A stretch of 64,000 nt of DNA from Rhizobium sp. CCGE531 (GCF_003627795.1 NZ_CP032684.1:1279001-1343000), one strand, 5' to 3'; positions 9,301 to 17,432 are shown, counted from the first letter of the stretch. Numbers and translations are program-made. The notes: generated by a model not told the origin, from the sequence alone.

Positions 9301-9574
9301 CGCTCAGTGTCGTGAAGCCGCAAAGATCCGCGAAAAGCACGGTCACCGGTCGCCGGTCGGCATCATCATTGGATTTTGCCGGTGTAGCCTTGATGTTTGG
9401 TTTGGCTGCGGGTTGGGCCTTGTCGGAAATCGCGGCGCCGCATCGGGGGCAGAAAGCAAAGTCAGGCTGGCAGGGATAGCTGCAAGAAGCACAGGAGATA
9501 GGCTGCCTTGCCCCGCATCGCGGACAGAAAGCAAAGCCGCTCTGAATATCGAAACCGCAGCCGACGCACTCCAT
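6329..9574 (-). CDS. Zinc-ribbon, class III adenylate/guanylate cyclase, AAA ATPase and TPR protein
   Basis: This 1081-residue cytoplasmic protein has four parts. Two zinc ribbons with paired CxxC motifs lie at residues 3-20 and 28-45. A class III nucleotide cyclase domain spans about 75-255, with metal ligands Asp83 (FADLCGFT) and Asp127 (VGDALLALFG) and Asn204/Arg208 in DTVNTAQRL, so it looks catalytically competent. An AAA/STAND-type ATPase has Walker A GEAGIGKS (Lys311) and Walker B LLLVIEDLHWAD near 437-447. A long helical TPR region fills about 690-1060. I chose ATG 9574 over a TTG 18 bases upstream because GAGGTG sits just before it. The family is known in Rhizobiales, but ligands are generally not defined. 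Confidence 0.9.
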   Translation of the reverse strand: MECVGCGFDIQSGFAFCPRCGARQPISCASCSYPCQPDFAFCPRCGAAISDKAQPAAKPNIKATPAKSNDDADRRPVTVLFADLCGFTTLSEQIDPEVMRMLQNELFEEMTQAVEAYGGFVDKFVGDALLALFGAPVAHEDDPVRALNAALDMIDRATQVGERWQPRAGVPLRLHIGINSGPVVTGGFGAVSTKSYSVTGDTVNTAQRLQSMAGENDILVGPLTYRLTRHAFAFDSLGAQTLRGKSGNVLVHRLTGALEAPHTARGLESFGLQAPMIGRDTELSRLQTCLELACGGAAQLVRLIGEAGIGKSRLVNEFIGIAGNAARFPGLAIRKATCSPLGEQSYGTLAAVVRSAYGIGERDDLDRMRQLLAMGFRALDLTQEDIDGLLPLFLHVLGLGDPDGALRHIEPEQLRRQIFYAVRTVFERRLAQGPLLLVIEDLHWADAASLEVLRFMMDRLERSRLMLLAIYRPTSQIDPLDSNRVSVTVQRLGPLVAADGRKLLAAFFGESHGKLPVAVCQRILDRAGGNPLFIEEILRGLIDMGRLHNDGRRWEVAAEDTDVDIPVNLQALLLARVDRLPQEIRRLAQEAAVIGPKFDTALLRTIATDPAAIDAALDYLCDANIVEELRGPDAGVSPAYRFSQSLLHDVIYHNLLLQRRTELHLRIGRVLERQYGSAPDRPEHLAQLGHHFSLTTEKAKGATYLMAAGDLARKTYANDDAMRLYRQALATFANEPEVAPEQLALLERLADLYGPAGRRDAALNHYQQALAIHRTGDDRIAAARILRKIGRLHLEAGRRDQAEAHCAEAEAMIATIDAPVEHAHLLQERGHLAFRMGDQAAAAEWATQALQRLETLPIDGTTEAGREAARAMAEALNTKGAALARLGRRRDAVQEVERSLTVAEKADLQSAACRAYSNLGVLYTIVDPAHAIRICRRGLEVATRIGDLGFQARLLANLAVSCCTFTDRCAAEGVPAAEKAVEIDRALDQRDHLSVPLIVLGQIHQCHGQPKLARRYYEEALEVAKEIDEPQLLFPCYDGLATLSLEHDDLAEAERFFTLAQDVCIRHNLDPGTLVVLPFLD

Positions 9575-9696
9575 CGGGCGCACCTCGCGCAAGCCCGCGT
9601 GCCACGGCTATCCCAGCCGCAACCGACGGGTTCAAAACGAGTGATAAGCATGCGCCTGCTGCGTTAGGTCTGCAAGCCAAACAAACGGCGGAACGA

Positions 9697-10545
9697 TCAT
9701 CGCCGCTTCAGAGCCCAGCCCTCCGGCCGTTCCTCAAGTACGGTCACCATATCGCCGATCTTCACCGAGCCTTCGCCGCGCGGCACGGCGTTCCAGCCGA
9801 AGAGCGGGCCGGGAACACGGCGGTCTGCCGACATGCGGATGCGGCCCATGGCGGGCATCGGGTTCGGCACCTCGCGCGAGCCGGTCTTCTGGTCCTGCGT
9901 CGTCATGATGCAGCGTGAGCAGGGCTTGACGAGATCGAGGCGAATGCCGCCGATCTCGATTGCCGCCCAACGGTCCTCCGGCCACTCCTCATCGATATCG
10001 ATGACGATATTCGGGCGGAAGCGCTCCATGCCGACGGCGCCTTCGCCATGGGCGGCGAGATTGGCGTTGAGCGCATTCAGCGAACCGATGGTGGTGACGA
10101 GAATCGGATATCCGTCGGAAAACGTAACGGGTGCATCCTCGCCCGCCCATTCCGGGTTGGCGATGCGCTTTGCGAGCCTGTCGAAGAACACCATCCTGAC
10201 CTCGCGGTCCATCCAGGCCGAAAGCGCCTTGTTGGTTTCCTCGTCGGCAACGGAGGCGCTGACGTTGGATTTCCAGACGACGATATCCATGCGGTTGTCG
10301 GGGTGGGGCGGCGGCACGATGATGTCGGCCTTGCCATCCATCTTCAGGCGCAGATGAGAGGGCGCCGGCTGGATATTGATCTGGGCCAGCGCCTGCAGCT
10401 CGCGCTGGGTGATGAATTGGCCGGAAGGGTCGACCAGCATGGCGCGACGATCGCCCGCGAGGCCGAAGGCGTCGATGGCGGCCGACGGAATGGCGATGCC
10501 GCGCGCGCTCTTGAGGGGATAGATGAAAAGATCGCTGACGCGCAT
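9697..10545 (-). CDS. MOSC domain-containing protein (YcbX/mARC-like)
   Basis: The 282-residue protein combines an N-terminal MOSC beta-barrel (FIYPLKSARGIAI at residues 8-20) with a C-terminal MOSC domain. The family binds molybdenum cofactor and reduces N-hydroxylated compounds. The segment RFRPNIVID near 176-184 and the motif KPCSRCIMTTQD, with candidate Mo-ligand Cys209 and nearby Cys212, match it. No 2Fe-2S domain is fused at the C-terminus, unlike E. coli YcbX, so a separate electron donor would be needed. It lies 9 bp downstream of the HD gene and is probably cotranscribed. Confidence 0.88.
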   Translation of the reverse strand: MRVSDLFIYPLKSARGIAIPSAAIDAFGLAGDRRAMLVDPSGQFITQRELQALAQINIQPAPSHLRLKMDGKADIIVPPPHPDNRMDIVVWKSNVSASVADEETNKALSAWMDREVRMVFFDRLAKRIANPEWAGEDAPVTFSDGYPILVTTIGSLNALNANLAAHGEGAVGMERFRPNIVIDIDEEWPEDRWAAIEIGGIRLDLVKPCSRCIMTTQDQKTGSREVPNPMPAMGRIRMSADRRVPGPLFGWNAVPRGEGSVKIGDMVTVLEERPEGWALKRR

Positions 10546-10554
10546 GGATGGCCC

Positions 10555-11208
10555 TCAGATTTCGTCGATGAACATTGCCAGCACGGTTTTCAGCCGGTCG
10601 TGCCGCGCCTCGGCAAACTTGGCCCCGGTCCCGGTCTGGAATCCATCCGCCAGTTTGAACAGCTTCGTCTCAAAATGGTCAATGGCAAAGCGTTTGTCGT
10701 CGAGCGGCCGCTCGCCCGCCAGTGGATCGAACGGATCATAGAGGCCGGAGCCGAGACGCCCGGCAATGTAGAAACAGCGGGCAGCACCGACCATGCCGAT
10801 GGCGTCCAGCCGGTCGGCATCCTGCAGGATCTTCGCTTCCAGCGTTTCCGGCGGCAGGTTTGCGGAGAAACTATGCGTGGTGATTGCATGCGCCGCAGCC
10901 GCAATATCCTCATCGGCCCATCCGAGTTGCCGCAGAATGCCCGAAGCCTTCTCGGCGGCAAGCCGCGAAGCCTGTGCCCGATGCGGCGAATTCTTCTCCA
11001 CGGCAACACAATCATGCAGCAAGACGGCGGCGGCGAGAATGCGGGCGTTACCGCCTTCCTCGGCCTGAATGGCCATGGCATTGCGGAAGACGCGCAGGAT
11101 ATGGGCGATATCGTGCGAACCGTCGTCGCCATCCGCAGCGTGGGGGATGAGATCCACAGCCAGTGCTTCGAACGGGGCGAAAGCCCGCGCCATTCTGTTG
11201 GTGTCCAT
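10555..11208 (-). CDS. HD domain-containing phosphohydrolase
   Basis: This 217-residue protein has the HD metal ligands: His32 and His36 in SHDIAHILRV, His65-Asp66 in LLHDC, and a later Asp in LQDADRLDAIG. The arrangement resembles the YedJ-type HD phosphohydrolases. Its substrate cannot be told from sequence. It is followed 9 bp later by the MOSC gene, with which it likely forms a two-gene unit. The DUF2339 gene lies 73 bp upstream on the same strand. Confidence 0.85.
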   Translation of the reverse strand: MDTNRMARAFAPFEALAVDLIPHAADGDDGSHDIAHILRVFRNAMAIQAEEGGNARILAAAVLLHDCVAVEKNSPHRAQASRLAAEKASGILRQLGWADEDIAAAAHAITTHSFSANLPPETLEAKILQDADRLDAIGMVGAARCFYIAGRLGSGLYDPFDPLAGERPLDDKRFAIDHFETKLFKLADGFQTGTGAKFAEARHDRLKTVLAMFIDEI

Positions 11209-11281
11209 CTTCGGCCCCGCGTCGGAATGATCTGTCGGAATTATCTTATGCGTTCCTATCGAGCGTGGAGATTCGCCGCAA

Positions 11282-14044
11282 TCATTCCGTGGCCTTCTTG
11301 CGCGTCAGGATCCTCTGGTAGAACAGGCCGATGCCGATCAGTACGGCGCCAAGGCCGATGAAGGAGAGGGCGCGCAGGAAGCCTTCGAGGTTTGCCATGT
11401 CGATCAGGAAAGCCTTGACGACGGCGATGAAGACCAGCGCCGCCGAGGCGATGCGCAAGCTACGGGCCTCGAAGCGGGTTCCGAGCCAGAGAAGAGCAAT
11501 GCCGATCAGCAGCCAGACGACGGAATAGGAATAGAGCTCGCCCTGGATGAAGCCGTTCCAGAAGGGAATATATTCGCCCTGCCAGAAGCGGCGCACCGAC
11601 AATGTCGCCCATGCGAAGGCCATGACGGCTGCCGCCAAGGCCAGCATGATGACATAGGGCGGAGGGCGTCGGTTGCGGGCATAGAGCGCCAGTCCGCCAT
11701 AGGCGATACCAGGCAGCAGATAGGCAAGCAGCAGCAGGTTGAATACGGGGATCCGGCCCGTGCTTTCGCCCGTCATGAAAGGGTTCAATCCCAGCAGATG
11801 CAAGGTCAGGATCATGGCGACCGAAGCGACGCCGAGCGCCATGCCGCCGTAGCGGAAGACCGGACTTGCCGCGCTCAGATCGAGCGCCATCAGCGTCGCG
11901 GAAGCGCCGATTGCCAGCAGCGTATAGATCGATTGCTCGCCGAGCGTCGGAACCGCGTCGCTCAGGACGCCGCCGTTCATGGCGTGACGCACGAGAACGG
12001 CAATGGTCAGCAGCACGAGGAAGCAGGCAAGAGCTTGCAAGGCATTGCGCAGCCGCAGGCTCGGCGAATGGCGCGTGATGAAGGCCGCAAAGACGGCGAG
12101 GGCTGCCGGAATGCCGTAGCCGGCAAGCAGCATGTTGAAGAGCGGCGTCGTGCCGAGCTCCGCCGGATCGACGATGGTCGGCTGCCAGGCGATGCGTCCC
12201 ATGGCGATGATCAGCGCGGCAACCATCGTCCACGGAAGAACAGGCCAATTGCGCATGCGTCCCGCCAGCAGGTAGACGATGCCGAGGACCGGCAGCAGGA
12301 TCGTGGCGGTGGCATGATGCGCCAGCGTATGAAGTGCAAAGGCGGCCGCGGCAAAGGAGCCGGCGGCGAGAATGTTTGTCGGCAGATCTTGCGCCTCGCC
12401 TTCGCGGCGATATTGCCATTCGGCAAGCGCGATCAGCACGACAGCCAGCCCGACGCCATAAAGGCCATGCAGCCAGTCGAGCGTCCAGTTGCCGAAGTTG
12501 ACGAAGCTGATCGTGGCGATCGCCAGCGGCGCGGCGGCCATGACAAGGCTCCAGAGAGCGGCATAGGGCTTCTCTTGCCTGGCGAAGCGTCCGAGGAAGA
12601 AGGCGCCGAGCAGCACGAAGATCGCGCCGAGGCCCAGCACTTCATAGAGCACCGTGCTTTGCAAGCTGACGGTGCCGTCCGTGCTGCTGCTTTCGACGCC
12701 GGCGATCCATCGAGTCAGGACACCGAATACGCCGATGATAGCGATGAGTGCGGACAGGATCGTTGCCCAGGCCGCGTAGAGGCGGCCGGCGCCGAAGGCC
12801 GCAACGGCGGCAACGACGGCCGCGAACATGAATGTGGCGTCGACGATGGGGTATCCCTGTTGAAGGCTGAAGGTGATGAGGCAGAGCGACACCGTGAGCG
12901 CGCCGATCGATGCCGTCAGCGTCATGCCGAGCGGCGCCCTGCCGAGAAACGCTGCCCATTGGCCACCTGCAGCTAGCGGCAAATGAATACCGTCAGCCGG
13001 CGTTGCCTCGGTACCTTCCTTTATCGGTTCCAAGACCGGGTAGGGCCCGGGCCAAAGGACGAGGGTGCCGCCGATCATTGCAAGCATGGAAAGCGTGACC
13101 GGCGTCAGGTCGACCACCGGGCTGAAGCTAATATAGAGCAATGGCCAGAGGCTCAGCAGCCCATTGGCAAGGGATGGCGCAATCAGCCAGCGGCGCAGGC
13201 GCGACGCCAATAGGGTGGCAAGCCAGGTCAGCACAAGATAGCCGAAGAGAATCCAGGGTCTCGGCGCGGTCGAAGCGATCAGCGCGGGGGTCGCCATCGA
13301 TGCCAGAAGGCCGAGGCCGGCGAGTGCTTGTCCATGCAGCAGCGAGAGCCCGAGCGTGGCGAGCGAGATCAAAGCAAGCAGCGTGAAGGCTGTGGCCGGC
13401 CCGATGAAGCCATAGATGCCATGGGCCGCATAGGTGGAGCCGAACAGGGCAACGACGCCGGCAGCCGTCAGCACGCCGGGGATCATCGCATTCTGGAAGG
13501 CGTCGTTCAGCACCGGCGCGACGCGACGGCGGATCACTTCGCCCGCGGCAACCAGGACAAGGCCGAAGAGCGCCGCAAGGCCGAGCCGGACGCCGGGGCT
13601 GAGAAGGCCGCTTTCGATCGAATATTTGACCATGAAGATGCCGCCGAACGCCAGCGCGATGCCGCCGACCCAAACGGCCCAGCGTGCGCCGATCGTGCTC
13701 TCCAGGCTTTCCCTCGCCTCTATGGGTGTCTCGCTCGCAACGGGCGCAGGGCCTTCATCAAACGTATCGGCGATGCTGCGTTCGGCGGCGGCAGGTTCCA
13801 GGGTGTCGGCCGCCGAACCGTCGTCGATTGTCGCTTGCCGCCCGTCCTCGGCAGGCTGTGCCACAGCATGAGTCATTGAATCAGGCACGGGAATCGATTC
13901 GCCCGAATCCGCCGTCAGCACCTTGTCGGCAAGGGCATTTTGCAGCTCTTGGACGCGCGCTTCCAGCCGCTTTATCCTGACGTTGTGGCCTCGCAGCACC
14001 AGAATGCCGACGATCAGGATGACGAGCGGTAGCAATTCCATCAT
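11282..14044 (-). CDS. DUF2339 domain-containing polytopic membrane protein
   Basis: The 920-residue protein starts with a membrane anchor (MMELLPLVILIVGILVL) and a short coiled-coil-like segment. A Glu/Ala-rich linker follows, and then more than 20 hydrophobic segments span the remainder. That architecture matches the large DUF2339 inner-membrane proteins, whose function is unknown. The start is the ATG at 14044, preceded by GGGGAG with 5-bp spacing. An upstream in-frame codon would add nine residues without a ribosome site. The gene is monocistronic or leads the HD-MOSC unit. Confidence 0.87.
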   Translation of the reverse strand: MMELLPLVILIVGILVLRGHNVRIKRLEARVQELQNALADKVLTADSGESIPVPDSMTHAVAQPAEDGRQATIDDGSAADTLEPAAAERSIADTFDEGPAPVASETPIEARESLESTIGARWAVWVGGIALAFGGIFMVKYSIESGLLSPGVRLGLAALFGLVLVAAGEVIRRRVAPVLNDAFQNAMIPGVLTAAGVVALFGSTYAAHGIYGFIGPATAFTLLALISLATLGLSLLHGQALAGLGLLASMATPALIASTAPRPWILFGYLVLTWLATLLASRLRRWLIAPSLANGLLSLWPLLYISFSPVVDLTPVTLSMLAMIGGTLVLWPGPYPVLEPIKEGTEATPADGIHLPLAAGGQWAAFLGRAPLGMTLTASIGALTVSLCLITFSLQQGYPIVDATFMFAAVVAAVAAFGAGRLYAAWATILSALIAIIGVFGVLTRWIAGVESSSTDGTVSLQSTVLYEVLGLGAIFVLLGAFFLGRFARQEKPYAALWSLVMAAAPLAIATISFVNFGNWTLDWLHGLYGVGLAVVLIALAEWQYRREGEAQDLPTNILAAGSFAAAAFALHTLAHHATATILLPVLGIVYLLAGRMRNWPVLPWTMVAALIIAMGRIAWQPTIVDPAELGTTPLFNMLLAGYGIPAALAVFAAFITRHSPSLRLRNALQALACFLVLLTIAVLVRHAMNGGVLSDAVPTLGEQSIYTLLAIGASATLMALDLSAASPVFRYGGMALGVASVAMILTLHLLGLNPFMTGESTGRIPVFNLLLLAYLLPGIAYGGLALYARNRRPPPYVIMLALAAAVMAFAWATLSVRRFWQGEYIPFWNGFIQGELYSYSVVWLLIGIALLWLGTRFEARSLRIASAALVFIAVVKAFLIDMANLEGFLRALSFIGLGAVLIGIGLFYQRILTRKKATE

Positions 14045-14335
14045 AGCTTCTCCCCAGGCGGTCAGTCGCACAATATACGAAACGGCTCGCGCGGTAAGAA
14101 TAGATAATCAGATTTGCCTATGATTCCAGGGGATTATGCCAGGCAGCCTCATGCCGGCTCGCCAAAGAAATATTAGGAAACGCGGATTTACCGCTGAAAA
14201 ACTATGGTTAATACTCATTAACAATTTGTCTTTACGGGCAGCGCGAAGCAGCTTAATAGCATTCCGTAGTTCAAATCCGAATGTATTGCGTGCAAACGAC
14301 GTCGCATGAGGCGGCTCCTACCATAGGAGGTTTGT
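14045..14335. other. Divergent intergenic region with a GTTAAT-N4-ATTAAC inverted repeat
   Basis: This 291-bp region serves the divergent DUF2339 and EF-hand genes. At 14207-14222 it contains GTTAAT-ACTC-ATTAAC, a perfect 6-bp inverted repeat. It resembles paired TTAA half-sites of the alphaproteobacterial cell-cycle regulator CtrA, but the spacer between TTAA and TTAAC is 6 rather than the canonical 7. A strong AGGAGG ribosome site sits at about 14325-14330 in front of the EF-hand gene. No open frame in between looks coding. Confidence 0.4.
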
Positions 14336-14677
14336 ATGTCCCATGTTTCTTCCACATCCAGCAGTTCTTATCCGTATCGAGGCACTCTCTCGCGTCTCGA
14401 CTCGAATGATGACGGCGTCCTCAGCCGTGGCGAGCGCGAAGCCGACGAGCGTCCCGGTATTCTCGAAGCCGATAATCCCGAGGGCGATACCGCCGACGGT
14501 TCGAACGGTGCTTTGGGCAGCTTGATGGCCAAGCTCATGCAGTTGCCGAATGCCGATGCCGCCTCGATGGCTCAATCGCCGAAATCCAGCGTCGCTTTCG
14601 ATCTGGGCCCGCTGTCGCCGATGGATGCCTACAACAGCACCTACGGTCAGTATGACGTTGACAGCGTAGCGGCCTGA
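14336..14677 (+). CDS. Small EF-hand protein, function unknown
   Basis: The 113-residue protein has a Ser-rich N-terminus and one EF-hand-like calcium loop, DSNDDGVLSRGE, at about residues 22-33, with acidic and polar residues in ligand positions and the central Gly. The rest is Ala/Ser/Asp-rich and low in complexity. No Sec signal peptide or membrane segment is present. The start is secure because AGGAGG lies just upstream. I do not recognise a named family. Calcium-responsive signalling or buffering is only a suggestion. Confidence 0.72.
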   Translation: MSHVSSTSSSSYPYRGTLSRLDSNDDGVLSRGEREADERPGILEADNPEGDTADGSNGALGSLMAKLMQLPNADAASMAQSPKSSVAFDLGPLSPMDAYNSTYGQYDVDSVAA

Positions 14678-14706
14678 CAAGACCTTATGCCCGATGATAT
14701 TGGCGG

Positions 14707-14733
14707 CCTGCCGGGATACCGGCGGGTCGCCCT
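14707..14733 (+). terminator. Possible Rho-independent terminator after the EF-hand gene
   Basis: An 8-bp GC-rich stem with one G-U pair (14707-14714 with 14719-14726, loop GATA) is followed a few bases later by ATCGTTTT. It lies 30 bp downstream of the EF-hand stop codon. The T-run is short and displaced, so confidence is modest. Confidence 0.35.
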
Positions 14734-14842
14734 ATCGTTTTGAAGTAGGTTCATTTTCCCGATCGCCGGAACACTCGTGCCTGTTATCGCGTTGGGCAAT
14801 TGCCAAACAGAGCAGGGCAATCGGAACAGGGAGGGTCTTTCC

Positions 14843-15355
14843 ATGAAGCGGATGATGATCGTTACAATTCTCGCGCTTGCAGCAGCCATGCCCGCTGCCG
14901 CGCAAACCCAAAGTGAAGGCACCGCGACCGCCGATTTTGTCGGTCTCGACGGCAAGCCGGCGGGGCGGGCGACCTTGACGGAGGGCAAGAAGGGCGTGCT
15001 GATCGAGATGGAGGTTTCCGGCCTGCCCGTCAATCGCTGGGTCGCCTTCCATATTCATGAAAACAGCCATTGCGACCACGACCACGGGTTTGAATCGGCC
15101 GGCAGCCATTTCAATCCCAGCAAGACCGAGCATGGCTTCCTCGCCGCCAATGGGCCGCATGCCGGCGACATGCCCAATCAGTACGTCGATGAGGATGGCA
15201 AGCTGCGTGCCCAGGTCTTCAACGGCATGGTGTCGCTAAACGGCAAGAATGGCATTCGCGGTCGCACGCTGATGATCCATGCCGATTCGGACGACTATCG
15301 CAGCCAGCCCGTCGGCGGCGCCGGCAAGCGCCTGGCATGCGCCATTATTCAATAA
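14843..15355 (+). CDS. sodC: Superoxide dismutase [Cu-Zn], periplasmic
   Basis: The 170-residue precursor begins with a Sec signal peptide (about residues 1-20, ending AMPAAAQ). The mature protein disproportionates superoxide in the periplasm. Metal ligands are visible in FHIHE, GSHFNP, the HAGD segment and MIHADSDDY. Cys residues in SHCDHDHG and RLACAII can form the conserved disulfide. The length is normal for bacterial SodC. The start follows GGAGGG. The gene converges on the phosphatase gene 35 bp away. Confidence 0.95.
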   Translation: MKRMMIVTILALAAAMPAAAQTQSEGTATADFVGLDGKPAGRATLTEGKKGVLIEMEVSGLPVNRWVAFHIHENSHCDHDHGFESAGSHFNPSKTEHGFLAANGPHAGDMPNQYVDEDGKLRAQVFNGMVSLNGKNGIRGRTLMIHADSDDYRSQPVGGAGKRLACAIIQ

Positions 15356-15390
15356 CACCGCGAATACGTCGTTTTTTGCAGCCTATCGCC

Positions 15391-15909
15391 TTATGTGGCC
15401 AGTGGCAGCATGAAAGGTGCGTTGCCGTCCGCATCCGCGCCGCGGCCGATCTCCTTGACCGCGGCGATCAGGCGCCCCTGGCGTCCGAGCATGGCGTCGC
15501 CGATCGCGATCAGCCGGGAATTCGGCGTGGCAAATGGAGAGCTTGAGCGCAGGCGGCGGGCGAGCGTCAAATCGTCTTCCTCGGGGCGAATGGCCAAGGC
15601 CACGATCAGCGCCGCCGCCGGCGAGCGTGAAACGCCCATCCAGCAATGGATGAGCAAGGGTGCGCTACGGTCCCATCCGGTGGCGAAATCGACGATGGCG
15701 CGAACATGCGCCTCTTGGGGGGCGACGAGATCGCCGGTTCCGGCAAAGCTGATATCGTTCATGTTGAGCAGCAGATGACGATCCGCCTTGATGACCGCGG
15801 GACGGTGAAAAGCATGCTCCTTCGCCATCAGGCTGATCATCTCGCAGGCGCCATGCCGAACGGCCATTTCGGCTATACGCGCCAGCGGCGATACGACGAT
15901 CGCCGTCAT
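15391..15909 (-). CDS. Tyrosine phosphatase-like protein (HCx5R)
   Basis: The 172-residue protein carries the cysteine phosphatase P-loop HCWMGVSRS, with nucleophile Cys89 and Arg95, and a segment upstream (LNMNDI) in the position of the general-acid loop. It resembles the small rhizobial dual-specificity-type phosphatases. Its ATG overlaps the stop of the upstream HD gene by 4 bp, so the two are translationally coupled. No cognate kinase is nearby and the substrate is unknown. Confidence 0.82.
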   Translation of the reverse strand: MTAIVVSPLARIAEMAVRHGACEMISLMAKEHAFHRPAVIKADRHLLLNMNDISFAGTGDLVAPQEAHVRAIVDFATGWDRSAPLLIHCWMGVSRSPAAALIVALAIRPEEDDLTLARRLRSSSPFATPNSRLIAIGDAMLGRQGRLIAAVKEIGRGADADGNAPFMLPLAT

Positions 15910-16523
15910 GCGCCGATCCTCATCGCGGCGCGCTCGGCCTCGATCGCCTCGAAGCGTTTAAGGAACATCCGCTGTGCCTCGATCGCCGGCATGGGATCGA
16001 TCGGCAGCATCTCGCGCGTGATGTCGCGCGGCTGGCCGAAGAACTTGCGCGCTTCCTCGGGCGCGAAGCCGGCGAGCAGCGTCGCCTCGAAATAGGCCGA
16101 GATCGTATCGGCCTTCTTGATCTTTTCCTTGAGCTTTGGCGCGCAATGCGGGGGCAGGGCGAAGCGGCGGTAGATCGCTGATTCCAGCCGCTGTTCCACA
16201 AGCTTGTAGTCACCGCCGACGACGGACTTGAACGGCGAGATCATGTCGCCGATCACATATTCCGGAGCGTCATGCAACAGCGCGGCAAGACGTTCGTCGG
16301 GCGTCGCAGCGTTGAGGTGGCGGAAGATCGCCTCCACCACGAGGCTGTGCTGCGCTACCGAAAAGGCGTGGTCGCCGGAGGTTTGCCCATTCCAGCGCGC
16401 AACACGGGCAAGCCCGTGGGCAATGTCGCCGATCTCGACATCGAGCGGCGAAGGATCTAGCAGGTCGAGCCTGCGCCCGGAAAGCATGCGCTGCCAGGCG
16501 CGCTCAGTCTTGACCGATGTCAT
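15906..16523 (-). CDS. HD-family hydrolase, YfbR-like
   Basis: The 205-residue protein has an HD fold with a histidine in FSVAQHSLVVE, His84-Asp85 in LLHDAPEYVIGDMISPFK and a downstream Asp in KKADTIS. This pattern matches HD hydrolases related to the 5'-nucleotidase YfbR, so nucleotide or nucleoside-monophosphate dephosphorylation is a reasonable but unproven guess. It overlaps the stop of ygfZ upstream by 4 bp and its own stop overlaps the start of the phosphatase gene downstream. This gives a tightly coupled three-gene operon. Confidence 0.85.
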   Translation of the reverse strand: MTSVKTERAWQRMLSGRRLDLLDPSPLDVEIGDIAHGLARVARWNGQTSGDHAFSVAQHSLVVEAIFRHLNAATPDERLAALLHDAPEYVIGDMISPFKSVVGGDYKLVEQRLESAIYRRFALPPHCAPKLKEKIKKADTISAYFEATLLAGFAPEEARKFFGQPRDITREMLPIDPMPAIEAQRMFLKRFEAIEAERAAMRIGA

Positions 16524-17359
16524 GCCGACGCCTCGTCGGACCGCTCGGGAAAGGAGAGGCCGGACCAGGCCGGAAGTGACACGGAGACCTCGACACCGGC
16601 AGCCCGTATCGGAGTGCCCTCGGCAATGGCTTCGCCGGCCCGGTCTGTGCGCACGATGGCAAGGCCCATATTGCCGACGGTCGAGCCGAGCGTGCCGATC
16701 GGCTTGCTGCCAACGGTCAGGTCCGTACCGGAAGCCGGCAGCTCGGCACTGCCCTTGACGATGACGACGCGTCTGCGCGCCGTGCCGCGATGCTGCATGC
16801 GGGAGACGACTTCCTGGCCGACATAGCAGCCCTTGCGGAAGCCCAGACCGCCGTTGAGATCCATCAGGACATCATGGGGGAAGGCATCCTGCAGCGCGAA
16901 ATCGCGGCCCGAGACGGCGACGCCGTTGGCGATCCGCAGCTCGTCATAAAGGGTCTCGGCATCGTTCCCATGCTCGCCGGGCATGCGGGTCAGCACGATG
17001 CCCGCCTTGGCGAAGCGGCTGTCTTTGGGACCGTCTGCAACAGCATCACCCCACGCGACGGTGACGCCCTGAACCTCCTCCATGCCGAAATCGACCTTGG
17101 CGCGCAGCCGATACATGGTGAGCCGCTTCAGCAGGCTCTCTCGTTGCGCGGTGTCGGTTTCAAGCAGAAAGCCGGCGCCATCTAGCCAGATCATGAAATC
17201 GAACAGGATCTTGCCCTGCGGTGTCAGCAGGGAGCCCGGGCGCGCTTCATCGGCGCCGAGCGAGACGAGATCGGTGGTAATGAGATTGTGCAGAAACGCT
17301 TCTGCCTCCACGCCGGCAATACGGATGAAGGAACGCTCTCTCAGGAATACGGCTGGCAT
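16520..17359 (-). CDS. ygfZ: Folate-binding YgfZ/GcvT-like protein
   Basis: This 279-residue protein has the YgfZ signature KGCYVGQE at residues 176-183 within a GcvT-type folate-binding fold. YgfZ proteins use tetrahydrofolate to help assemble or repair certain 4Fe-4S enzymes, such as the tRNA modification enzyme MiaB. The start at 17359 begins the conserved MPAVFLRERS sequence. A longer open frame continues upstream but adds low-complexity sequence. It is the first gene of the ygfZ-HD-phosphatase overlapping operon. Confidence 0.92.
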   Translation of the reverse strand: MPAVFLRERSFIRIAGVEAEAFLHNLITTDLVSLGADEARPGSLLTPQGKILFDFMIWLDGAGFLLETDTAQRESLLKRLTMYRLRAKVDFGMEEVQGVTVAWGDAVADGPKDSRFAKAGIVLTRMPGEHGNDAETLYDELRIANGVAVSGRDFALQDAFPHDVLMDLNGGLGFRKGCYVGQEVVSRMQHRGTARRRVVIVKGSAELPASGTDLTVGSKPIGTLGSTVGNMGLAIVRTDRAGEAIAEGTPIRAAGVEVSVSLPAWSGLSFPERSDEASA

Positions 17360-17432
17360 GATGGATCCGCTGATTTGGCCTATCACGCAGAGGTAGGGCC
17401 TTCGGCGGGGAACCGCAAGTTCCCCGACCGGA

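Noticed and set aside
14263..14290. GTTCAAATCC, resembling a tRNA T-arm
   Set aside because: No acceptor stem or anticodon arm can be built around it.
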